A stretch of DNA of 64,000 nucleotides from Ignavibacteriales bacterium UBA1304 (lineage in GTDB: Bacteria > Bacteroidota > Ignavibacteria > Ignavibacteriales > Ignavibacteriaceae), in assembly GCA_002307295.1 (NCBI GenBank), contig DBTY01000009.1:1-64000 (forward strand), in the 5' to 3' direction. Below the pieces are notes generated by a model. It ran no database searches, had not been told where the DNA came from, and worked only from the letters and a program-made list of their open reading frames with translations. Shown piece by piece: positions 9,801-17,017 of the stretch. Positions within the stretch are counted from its first letter, which is position 1; every line of letters starts with the position of its first letter. The position numbers and the translations under genes were made by a program.

Positions 9801-12800
9801 CCAATGTAGAAGCGTCTTTAACTTTCTTTACGCCTTTAGTAGCTGTGGTTGCAGGAACTTCATTACCTGTAGTATAATTTGCGCCTGTGAGGTAATTCAA
9901 AGAAACAGTTCCGGCAAATGTAGGAACATTTGTTAATGTTCCGGCAACTACTGTAATTGTATCTTTATCGCCAATTGATAACTTACCAGCTGTTCCATCG
10001 CTGAAAGCGCCAGCAGTTAAAATTAAGTTTTTAGCGACTGTAAATGCTTTTGAAGTACTGTTTGTTGCAGCAGCAATAACATCTAGATTATCGATAGATA
10101 AACCAGCTGCTTGTGGAGCAAAATTAGCTGCAGCAGCTAAGTTAAATTGTGTTTTACCGCCGAAAGTTGAAGTAATATTATTAGCGTCAGGAGTATAAGA
10201 TCCTGATAACTTAAGAATATTTCCAGCTGTAGCGATATCGCCATGCTGTACAAGAGCTGTAGCTACTTCTAAAGTCTGAACATAAGCGTAATCAGTAGAA
10301 ATTGCTAATGAGCCTGTAGATGCTATTGTAAGATTAGTTACTGTAGCAGGAACAGCGCCATTTTTAATATCTAATAATAAAGTAGCAGGTTTAGCAATAA
10401 TTAATGCGCCAGTAGTAGCTACAACAGGAGTGGCTGCAGAAGTATTACCAATAAATTTAACGCTAGCTCCGCTAACTGTTAAATTAGCAGCAGCGATTGT
10501 TAAAATTGGAGTTGCAACTGAAGTTGTTGTTCCAATAACAAGGCTGTTGCTTACTTCAGCGTCAGCTGTTAAAGTAGCAGCGTTTGCAACTTTTAAGTTC
10601 GGCAATGGTTTAGCCAAAGTTAAATTTGCAGTGCCTCTGTTTAATACTAAAGCTCCGCCATTAGCTGTATACGTTCCTGCTCCTGTTTGAGCAAAATCGC
10701 CAGCAGTAGTTATTGCTAAGTTATAAGCTCCAAAATTCAATACGCCTAATGGGCTTGAATATGTAACGCCAGCCTGAGCTTCAAGATTTGAACCTAAGTT
10801 AAAGCTAGGACCAGCAATTTCAACAGCGCCGATAAAAGCGCTAATGTTGCTTACTGTAACATTTCCATCAAATTTAATTTTACCAATTTTTGATAAACTA
10901 TGGTTATATGTTAAATCGTTTATTGTAACATTGTCGCCAGTAATATCAATTAATGCAGTTCCAGTTGTACCTAAACTACCATTAATTGTATGTGTAAGGC
11001 TTGCGCCGCTTAAAGTTAAAGTAAACGTAGTAGCAACGTTAACAATAGCGGTAGAATCGATAACAAGAGTTCCGCCAAAAGTTTTGCTAACGCCAATTAT
11101 TACAGCATATGTATTTGCGCCAGTATTTTTTGTGCTTACTGTCCAATTACTTACATACTGTGTTAATTCTGCTCCAATAGTAGCATCTATAGTAACGTTT
11201 CCTGTTAATGTTCCATTATACGTTAAGCTATAATTCTTTGCAGCTCCATTAAATGAAGAACCAGCTGCTGTAAGATCGATACCTGTTGAAGAAACTACAT
11301 TTCTGATAATTCTTGCAGAAGAACCTGCTGGAGAAAGATCAGTTGCTGCAGCTACGGCAACACTACCGGAATTCAAAGTTAAATCCTGATTCCAAATAAC
11401 TGGACCGTTAACTGTAACAGGGTTTCCTGTTCCTGGATCAATTGTAATGTTTGAGTATGCGCCGGTTCCGCTGATTGTAACGCCTGTTACATTAGCTCCG
11501 CCTACAACTCCGATATTCAAACCGCCGACAACAACGCCGCCGCCTGCTGTTGCAGTATAGCTACCGTTATTGACGATGCTTGAACCAGTTGAGTTCAAAA
11601 TGATATTGTTTGTTCCAAGAGCTGCAGCAGTATTAGCGCTAATAGTAACTGTACCGCCTGCTCTTAAAGATTGACCAACAGTAATAATACCTGCTGTATT
11701 TGTTAAAGTAAGATTGCCTAACTGTAACAATGGGCCAGCGTTAAATGCCTGAGCTGCTGTTCCGTTGAATAATACAGTAGAAGCCAAAGGAGCTGTAAAA
11801 GTACTTGTAATTCTATTGAAATTACCTTTTACAGTCAAACCAGAAGTAGCTCCTAAAGTAAATGTACCGCCATTCTGAGTAAAATCTCCAGTTGTTAATA
11901 TAATGGCGTCTGCTACAGTAATTGTAGCTCCGCTAGCTATTGTAACAGCCGTAGCAGTTGTAGCAATATTTGCTGCAAGAGTGCCGCCTGTAACAGAAAT
12001 GCCAGTTGCAGTAACTGCATTTGTCTGTAATGTTACAACGCCTTTTGTTACAGTTACATTTGTGAATGTACCGCCGTCAAAAGATGCTGTTGTTGCAGGA
12101 GTAACTGTTATGCCGCCTGCTGCGCCGGTAACAGTACCGCCGTTAGTAGCATGAGCAACAGAACCTGTCAAAGTTAGAGTATTAGCTCCAAGAGCTATTG
12201 TTCCAACGTTTGTTAAAAGACCTGTTGACGATGAAGCGCCATTTAATGTAATTGTTGAAGCTGCAGCGTTATTAATAGTGCTGCTGCTTGTTAAAGAACC
12301 AAGAGTAAGAGTTTTACCATTAGTAATTGCGCCTTTTACAACAGCAGCTCCAGCAACTGATAAAGTTCCTGTGCCAGCGTTTGCAAGAGTTGTAACTACA
12401 GTAGCTGTTCCAGTAACAATAAGAGTTCCATTGTTAGAAACTGAAGAGCTATCAACCAAGTTTGCGTTAACAGTAAATGTCTTTGTTGCTGCGTTTGTAA
12501 TACCGTCAGCTCTAAGATCATTTGTATTGCTTGTTAAAGTTCCAGTGTTAGCAATTCCGCCGCGATATTTACCGCCAGCTAAAGTTGCTGTGCCTGAGTT
12601 AACAAGTGAAAGATCGCCGATGTTATAAGTCAATGTGCTTGTAGCAGCGGCAGCTGTAACTAAACCAACGTTTAATGTACCGGCATTATTTGCTTTCAAA
12701 GTAAATTCATTTGTTCCGACATTAGTCGTAGCGCCTGAAGCTGTAAGAGCTACAGGACCCAAAGCGATCGTTCCAGCGCCCTGGTTGTCAATAGCATTAA

Positions 12801-13803
12801 TGCTAGCACCTGTGAAATCTTTAAGAGCTGTATAATCGCCGCCAGTCCAGGTAGTTGTTCCTGTAACTGTGATAGATCCTGTTCCAGCGTTTACAATCTG
12901 AGAAAGATCAGCTGCAGTAACGCCAGCGCCGGTTGAAAGACCAGCAGCTACGTCGCCGTTAATTGTAATGCTTGATGTTCCAGAAGCAGCGATATCGCCT
13001 AAACCAAGAGCGACTGCGCCATTGATAATTGCGTTACCAGATGTAACATTAATTACGTTTCCAGTGTTTCCACTGAAAGTAAGTCCGTTATTAATTGTAA
13101 CAGCGCCTGATGTTTTTGTAACGGTTAAGCTTCCAGAGCCTAAACTTGAATAAGTAGCTTCCAAACCGGCAGTAACAGAAGATGCGCCGATATATGATAA
13201 GTTAATATTACCGTTAGTAACCGTAGGATGGTTGCCAACAAAAGTTGAGGTTCCAGTTAATGTAATAGTAGCTGTAGCAGGTAAAACTAAATAAGCAGAG
13301 CTAAGAAGATTTAGATTACCGTTTTTAATCTGAACATTTGATGAAGTTAAATTAAGAGCTTCAGTTAAATTTGTAGCTGTTATTGTAACAACAGGAACAG
13401 GAACTGCTGTAGTTCCTGAAAGGTTTACAATAAAATTACCAGCTGTAACGTTAATTGCGTTAGAAGAAGCCAACTGACGTAATTCGATAGTAACTCCAGT
13501 TTTCAATGCAGGATAGGTAGTAGAGTTAATATCAATATTGCCGCCTGCGTTATCAACGCCATTGTAAGTACCGGCAGCTATTATTAAAGTGCCGTTATCC
13601 GACAATGCGGCTAATCCAGCGCCAATAGTAGCCTTTGGGCCGCTTCCAGCAGGATTGTTTGTAGCATTTACGCCAGTATATGAGTCGCTTCCGTTAGTAA
13701 CGTCTACATACACTGGAGTCGTCTGAGCAAACGCTGATATACTCATAAAAAAGAAGAGTATAAATAACGTTAGCAAAGATTCCGATTTTCTTTTAAGATT
13801 CAT
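6814..13803 (-). CDS. Giant repetitive secreted surface protein with dockerin-like and cohesin-like domains, T9SS cargo
   Basis: It has about 2,329 residues if started at the ATG at 13803. That start has a GGAG six bases upstream and gives a normal signal peptide ending ISAFAQ; upstream in-frame codons extend the frame to 13857 but place 18 charged residues before the signal. Most of the protein (about 30-1650 of the shorter form) is rich in Thr, Ala, Gly, Val and Asn in short NxGTxTxxG-like repeats, as in parallel beta-helix adhesins. Near the C-terminus come an Ig-like domain, two dockerin-like repeats (DITKDGFIHADDALEAL near 2035 and DVNGDKLVTPYDAYKIL near 2080), one cohesin-like domain (about 2115-2235) and a sorting module ending KKLMLMK. 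Adhesion or matrix function is inferred; no catalytic motif was seen. Confidence 0.7.
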   Translation of the reverse strand: MNLKRKSESLLTLFILFFFMSISAFAQTTPVYVDVTNGSDSYTGVNATNNPAGSGPKATIGAGLAALSDNGTLIIAAGTYNGVDNAGGNIDINSTTYPALKTGVTIELRQLASSNAINVTAGNFIVNLSGTTAVPVPVVTITATNLTEALNLTSSNVQIKNGNLNLLSSAYLVLPATATITLTGTSTFVGNHPTVTNGNINLSYIGASSVTAGLEATYSSLGSGSLTVTKTSGAVTINNGLTFSGNTGNVINVTSGNAIINGAVALGLGDIAASGTSSITINGDVAAGLSTGAGVTAADLSQIVNAGTGSITVTGTTTWTGGDYTALKDFTGASINAIDNQGAGTIALGPVALTASGATTNVGTNEFTLKANNAGTLNVGLVTAAAATSTLTYNIGDLSLVNSGTATLAGGKYRGGIANTGTLTSNTNDLRADGITNAATKTFTVNANLVDSSSVSNNGTLIVTGTATVVTTLANAGTGTLSVAGAAVVKGAITNGKTLTLGSLTSSSTINNAAASTITLNGASSSTGLLTNVGTIALGANTLTLTGSVAHATNGGTVTGAAGGITVTPATTASFDGGTFTNVTVTKGVVTLQTNAVTATGISVTGGTLAANIATTATAVTIASGATITVADAIILTTGDFTQNGGTFTLGATSGLTVKGNFNRITSTFTAPLASTVLFNGTAAQAFNAGPLLQLGNLTLTNTAGIITVGQSLRAGGTVTISANTAAALGTNNIILNSTGSSIVNNGSYTATAGGGVVVGGLNIGVVGGANVTGVTISGTGAYSNITIDPGTGNPVTVNGPVIWNQDLTLNSGSVAVAAATDLSPAGSSARIIRNVVSSTGIDLTAAGSSFNGAAKNYSLTYNGTLTGNVTIDATIGAELTQYVSNWTVSTKNTGANTYAVIIGVSKTFGGTLVIDSTAIVNVATTFTLTLSGASLTHTINGSLGTTGTALIDITGDNVTINDLTYNHSLSKIGKIKFDGNVTVSNISAFIGAVEIAGPSFNLGSNLEAQAGVTYSSPLGVLNFGAYNLAITTAGDFAQTGAGTYTANGGALVLNRGTANLTLAKPLPNLKVANAATLTADAEVSNSLVIGTTTSVATPILTIAAANLTVSGASVKFIGNTSAATPVVATTGALIIAKPATLLLDIKNGAVPATVTNLTIASTGSLAISTDYAYVQTLEVATALVQHGDIATAGNILKLSGSYTPDANNITSTFGGKTQFNLAAAANFAPQAAGLSIDNLDVIAAATNSTSKAFTVAKNLILTAGAFSDGTAGKLSIGDKDTITVVAGTLTNVPTFAGTVSLNYLTGANYTTGNEVPATTATKGVKKVKDASTLANLIINPGAAANTITLGSDAIVNSSLQLLSGKLDFNSKKLTLADPTVTALGTNDVDVILAGGTLVTGSIPTVSSFYNLTYSTGTTTGPEFLSGSIDTLTVSGATTVIPLPANTTVNDVVITGGGTLNASTYDLTINGAINVVKGNVTSTTGTLTFVKDLILNNTTFAPAGTVKLQSNLTVNSGASFAPTGSVIFAGNELQTITIPSGITTIPTLTINQTVNKTSDIAQLKVKGGNLSITKELIFINGLLVLDDSTHYVYLPRPDGAANSGLGFDRTAVENGTTNYGYIVGNIAKAGKAGDGSGSVDGRFVFPSGAPIDTTVNAKGDTVYSAAYRPVTITFTNSYPLGSPTTLVVRNVNRGPAGSVGFPITSGNDGTNDVKIGKYAPYYWAINSLPSGLSQTQSYDIELQGTNLKSSYKDYTSLRGIRRLGTSENNKWYSLSDEGTSNAQMGGKTSADTIVWVRATASAGGILQNESRFSIGVPVQAPVIGLASSTPIAVGNTITVPEGTALTANFGAVSSINGTTPTITGTITPAPTSSKVAPAFTATGSNLSLTWTPGFSAAEQNKGVYVVAVTATDGGGTATIYDTIVVTNTNQAPKLDSVVVATNVLKTTIPNVVKYYVSDADAADTISWTTTVTPTPKNAPVLSATTGKAVTVTFTPASSEAGIVFKLHTTFTDGKSTAVSVDTTFAKVKLNFAYGDITKDGFIHADDALEALRMSVGYKTFNNSTVVYTALDTTLADVNGDKLVTPYDAYKILWKSVNPDSLLPIDGGPAKAIASSGNLSLGKIASTTEANVVSVPLTLDEALNVNSFSYELNYDAKLADVKVDLTELTKAGWLAYSRVDNGVIKVVGTGVTPLAAGSLAKLNFTMKNKEAQVSLNGTAYINNNNAQTLNTLTVAEVPTQFGLNQNYPNPFNPSTTIKYQIPEATHVTLTIYDLKGQVVKTLVNTNQEARNYSIVWDGRNNFGQQLASGVYFYRIDAGKFNATKKLMLMK

Positions 13804-13882
13804 ATTTTTCTCCGAAAAATATTTCATTAAGTTAATTATTTTTATAGAAACGAACATAGATAAACTGAATTTTGTTATTCAA

Positions 13883-13926
13883 TACCCCTAAGGCGGTAGA
13901 CACTTCGGCATATTTTCCCTCCCGAA
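13883..13926 (-). promoter_or_regulatory. Structured 5' leader of the giant surface-protein gene
   Basis: On the minus strand two hairpins stand side by side 80-125 bases before the start codon: TTCGG/CCGAA with a 13-base loop, then TACC/GGTA with the loop GCCTTAGG. The joining sequence GTGTC followed by TACC resembles the J2/3 segment of purine riboswitches (TNTCTACC), but the other conserved purine-riboswitch loops are not evident. I call it a candidate regulatory leader of unknown class. Confidence 0.3.
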
Positions 13927-14759
13927 TTTTGTTAATATTATTTTTTATTCTCGTCATCTAACTTTATTTATTCAAATTGTTTTATTTATAATCAATATTA
14001 GTTCGGCTAAATTTTGAAATTTAGCTAAATAAATATATACTATTTAGGTTTAAAATCAATGACTTAATAGTCATTAACCTTAACATTAAAAAAAATTAAT
14101 AAATTTTATACAAACGTCAATTTGTATCCAGTGTAATTATATAGTATAGAATGTGCTGTTTTTTTCGTTTTTCCTTCGCTGTATTTTTCTTTGTTCTGTT
14201 TTTTCTATCTATTGTTTTTTTATCTTATAAATTCTTTCAAACTGTAAACTAACAATTATCCGGGTAAGTTTAAAATTATTTTATCGTTAATATAGAATTT
14301 AATTTCTTATTAATTGTGACTTGCAACATACCGCGCGTCTCCTCTGGAACATAATTAAATTCTCCCGTAGTTATTCATATAATAACATCAATTACATACA
14401 TATGCCAACTAACAATTTAAAATATAATTATATTTTTCATAATTGCAAAGCTAAATTATGAAAATTACTATAATTAAGCGCTTTTAATTTAAGTTTTACA
14501 TTAGGGTTTTTGCTAAATTTAGTTGTGTTTAATTCGATTTGCCCCTAACGTTCAATTTTTGTACTTTTATAAATTATAGATTTAAAAATATGAGCTTGCG
14601 GCTAATTTGTCAAGATATTAAATCTTTTTTTTAAGCGTTCATATTTTTATAAAGTTCCCAATTTGTTTTATTTTTTTAATTATGGCTAAATAATTTATTA
14701 AAATAATATTATCTAATAATTATCGGCAGTTAAACTATACAAACATAAAAGGAGAGCTC
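13927..14759. other. Long AT-rich intergenic region with repeated GCTAAAT words
   Basis: About 830 bases separate two divergent genes and I find no convincing open reading frame. The word GCTAAAT occurs five times on the plus strand (14006, 14024, 14450, 14512, 14685). The first is half of a perfect inverted repeat, GCTAAATTT-TG-AAATTTAGC (14006-14025), which overlaps the 12-base palindrome ATTTAGCTAAAT (14019-14030). The rest is low-complexity A/T sequence that must hold promoters for both flanking genes; none can be assigned with confidence. Confidence 0.5.
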
Positions 14760-15089
14760 ATGAACCATAAATTAATTACTACTGGTTTAGCTTTAGAAGG
14801 ATACAAGATAAAAGAAAATCTTGGAATCGTTAAGGGGATTGTCGTAAGATCCCGTTCTGTCTTTGGAACAATAGGAGCAGGGTTCCAAACTTTGTTTGGC
14901 GGCAACATAACTATATATACTGACTTGTGCGAACGCACCCGCTATGATTCTTTTGAGCTTATGGTTCGGCATGCTGAAGAGCTTGGAGCAAATGGCATCA
15001 TCAGTTTCCGTTACGACGCTAACGAAGTTATGTCCGGCGTTACTGAGGTGCTTGCCTATGGCACTGCTGTTATACTTGAAAAAGAATAA
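14760..15089 (+). CDS. YbjQ/UPF0145 family protein
   Basis: This 109-residue protein matches the YbjQ (UPF0145, formerly DUF74) family over its whole length. Recognisable elements are the start LITTGLALEGYKI, the GIVVRSRSVFGTIGAGFQTLFGG segment with its conserved glycines (positions roughly 28-50), and the closing AEELGANGIISFRYD followed by EVLAYGTAVIL. The family forms pentameric rings and is often listed as a putative heavy-metal-binding domain, but its role is not settled. The ATG has a good AAAGGAG ribosome site nine bases upstream. It is a single gene, convergent with the GlcD-type oxidase gene. Confidence 0.9.
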   Translation: MNHKLITTGLALEGYKIKENLGIVKGIVVRSRSVFGTIGAGFQTLFGGNITIYTDLCERTRYDSFELMVRHAEELGANGIISFRYDANEVMSGVTEVLAYGTAVILEKE

Positions 15090-15121
15090 TAGAAATTCGA
15101 AGCCATTTAGAGTTGATTTGT

Positions 15122-15155
15122 GTAGAGACATCCCGAATAATCGGGACGTCTCTAC
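15122..15155. repeat. REP-like palindrome, GTAGAGAC family
   Basis: GTAGAGAC and TCCCGA are mirrored by TCGGGA and GTCTCTAC around an ATAA loop, giving a 15-bp stem with one mismatch. It lies between two convergent genes and lacks T-runs, so it looks more like a dispersed repetitive palindrome than a simple terminator. Only one copy is in the window. Confidence 0.7.
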
Positions 15156-15183
15156 GGAAACGCGATTTGCATTTCTGCCAATT

Positions 15184-16659
15184 TTACAATAAATCTTCCC
15201 GCACTACATTCCCTATCCCCAAAATTAATTGCGGGTCAAAAACTTTTTTAACGCGCCCCATTTGCCTAACGACTTCTTCGCCGTACATCTCTATCAGATA
15301 ATCGGCTTTAATTTTGCCGACGCCATGCTCGGCAGAAATAGTCCCTTTTAATTCAACGGCCTTCTGGCATATTTTTTTGTAAAGGTATTTCCCTTTTTCA
15401 AACTTATCCTGACTGTCTGGCAGCATATTAAGATGAATATGCGAATTGCCGAAATGACCATAAGCCACATAATCTATATTTTCATCTCTTACAGTTTTTC
15501 CGCACCAAAAGAAAAACTCTCTAAACTGATCATCAGGAACCGCGACGTCGGTTCCTAATTTTCTATAATTATTTCTTGCTATGTACTCGTTTACTTTTAA
15601 AGAGATTGCATGACGGAATTTATGGATATCCTCTCTATCCTTTTCATTTACGGCAAACCAAACCAGTTCTTCGTTTCCGCCGCATTTTTGAATAATCTCT
15701 ATCCACTGCTCTAACAATTCGTCTTCGTTCTCTTCTCCAGCTTCCTGTTCAAACCAAACGGCCGCTTTTGCGCCTTCGGGAATATTGGGAAAATCGGGAG
15801 CCAAAAACCTAAGCGAGTTATCGTCAAAGTACTCAAGCGCGCGCGCCTCAATCTTATTTTCCTGATTTTTATTCTTAAATGAGACGGTTCGCCCTTCTTC
15901 TATAAAATCAAGTCCCCGGTTTTCGTCTTCAAAAAATACTACGCACGAAATTATTGCGCCCGGCTTAGCTAGAAGTTTTAATTTAATTTTTGTAATTACT
16001 CCAAGCGAACCTTCCGAGCCGATAAATAAATCAATCGCGTCCATATCAGGTTTAATAAAAAAGCCAGAAGCGTTTTTAACGTCCGGCATTTTGAAATCTG
16101 GCAGCATTAAATTGTATTCTTTGCCTGATTCCGATTTTAACGATAATTTCAGACCGTCAGCTTTAACGAAGCCTCTTTTCAAATTTAGCGTTTCGCCGTC
16201 AGGCAGTATAATTTCAAGCTCGGCAATGTAATTGCGGGTAGGGCCGTATTTAAATGTTTTGGCTCCTGAAGCGTTAGCGGCTACAGTTCCGCCAATAAAA
16301 CAGTTTGTTTCAGTTGGATCGGGAGGATAAAATAAGTTAAGCTCGTCTAACCTGCCCTGTAAATCGCTTAGAATGACCCCCGGTTCAACGAAAGCGTAAA
16401 ATTCTTTTTCGTTAATTTCTATTATTCTGTTAAGTTTTTCTGTAGAAATGACAATTCCCTCTTTAGGGACTCGCGCTCCAGTTAGTCCCGTTCCGTTGCC
16501 TGCGACAGTAACTCTTTTATTTTCAGCCAAAGTCCTAATCAGAATTTCTTTAACTTCTTCAGCGTTTTCAGGAAAATATACGGCGTCGCATTCTCCCTTA
16601 AAATTTGACGCATCTGTTAAAAATGATTGTATTTCTTCTTTATCATTTTTTATCACCAT
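15184..16659 (-). CDS. FAD-binding oxidoreductase, GlcD/D-lactate dehydrogenase type
   Basis: The 491-residue protein has the two-domain layout of the FAD-linked oxidase family: a PCMH-type FAD-binding domain (about 20-235) and the FAD-oxidase C-terminal domain (about 240-487). Diagnostic segments are GNGTGLTGARVP, YPPDPTE, CFIGGTVAANASGAKTFKYG, YGHFGNSHIHLNMLP and SAEHGVGK; the His residues of the last two are typical of 2-hydroxyacid dehydrogenases such as GlcD and Dld. No Fe-S domain is fused. The likely reaction is oxidation of D-lactate, glycolate or a related 2-hydroxyacid, but the exact substrate cannot be read from sequence. It lies three bases downstream of the Trm112-like gene and is probably co-transcribed with it. 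Confidence 0.85.
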   Translation of the reverse strand: MVIKNDKEEIQSFLTDASNFKGECDAVYFPENAEEVKEILIRTLAENKRVTVAGNGTGLTGARVPKEGIVISTEKLNRIIEINEKEFYAFVEPGVILSDLQGRLDELNLFYPPDPTETNCFIGGTVAANASGAKTFKYGPTRNYIAELEIILPDGETLNLKRGFVKADGLKLSLKSESGKEYNLMLPDFKMPDVKNASGFFIKPDMDAIDLFIGSEGSLGVITKIKLKLLAKPGAIISCVVFFEDENRGLDFIEEGRTVSFKNKNQENKIEARALEYFDDNSLRFLAPDFPNIPEGAKAAVWFEQEAGEENEDELLEQWIEIIQKCGGNEELVWFAVNEKDREDIHKFRHAISLKVNEYIARNNYRKLGTDVAVPDDQFREFFFWCGKTVRDENIDYVAYGHFGNSHIHLNMLPDSQDKFEKGKYLYKKICQKAVELKGTISAEHGVGKIKADYLIEMYGEEVVRQMGRVKKVFDPQLILGIGNVVREDLL

Positions 16660-16662
16660 AAA

Positions 16663-16875
16663 TTAAACAGCTTTCCCGTGCTTTTTCATAATAGCTTTCC
16701 ATTCGTCAATACCAAGCTGTTCAGATTCTTCAACCAACATAATTGGAATATCGTCTTCAATGCGGTATCTTCTACGAGTTTCTTTATCTGTAGAGACAAG
16801 CGTTTCGCCGTCAAGTATCAAATCTGCTTTTGTTTCAGGGCAGCATAATATATCAAGTAAATCCTGGTTTACCAT
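16663..16875 (-). CDS. Trm112-like protein (UPF0434/YcaR family)
   Basis: This is a 70-residue protein with the family signature LLDILCCPETKADL near the N-terminus and YRIEDDIPIMLVEE in the second half. Family members are small zinc-ribbon-like proteins; some activate methyltransferases in eukaryotes and archaea, but the bacterial role is poorly defined. The second CxxC-like pair is missing, as in many bacterial members, so zinc binding is doubtful here. The start is set by GGAGG seven bases upstream. It is the first gene of a two-gene unit with the GlcD-type oxidase. Confidence 0.85.
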   Translation of the reverse strand: MVNQDLLDILCCPETKADLILDGETLVSTDKETRRRYRIEDDIPIMLVEESEQLGIDEWKAIMKKHGKAV

Positions 16876-16984
16876 ATTTCCTCCATGATATTATATTTAA
16901 TAACTTATATAAACAAAAAAAAAGTCCAAATCAATATCCGAACTCTTTTTTTGACTTTTATTTTGAATGTTTATTATATAAAAC

Positions 16985-17016
16985 TAAAAAAAAAGCCGCT
17001 AAATTTGCAATAGCGG
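16985..17016 (-). terminator. Terminator after radA
   Basis: On the minus strand CCGCTA pairs with TAGCGG around a 9-base loop and C plus a run of at least nine T follows, directly after the radA stop. A second weaker hairpin with a T-run (about 16915-16950) follows it, so there may be a tandem terminator. Confidence 0.8.
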
Positions 17017-17017
17017 T

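Noticed and set aside
9647..13153. Several open frames of 60-130 codons on the plus strand within the giant surface-protein gene
   Set aside because: They are antisense shadows made possible by the biased Thr/Ala/Val codons of the repeats. Their translations are low-complexity Val/Ala/Pro strings with no ribosome sites.
13870..13930. Assignment of the structured leader to the purine riboswitch class
   Set aside because: Only the junction TCTACC matches; the conserved L2/L3 loops and the closing stem are not evident, so it is kept as an unclassified candidate.
14735..15131. Open frames on the minus strand opposite ybjQ
   Set aside because: They lie antisense to a complete, well-matched YbjQ gene and have no recognisable protein features.
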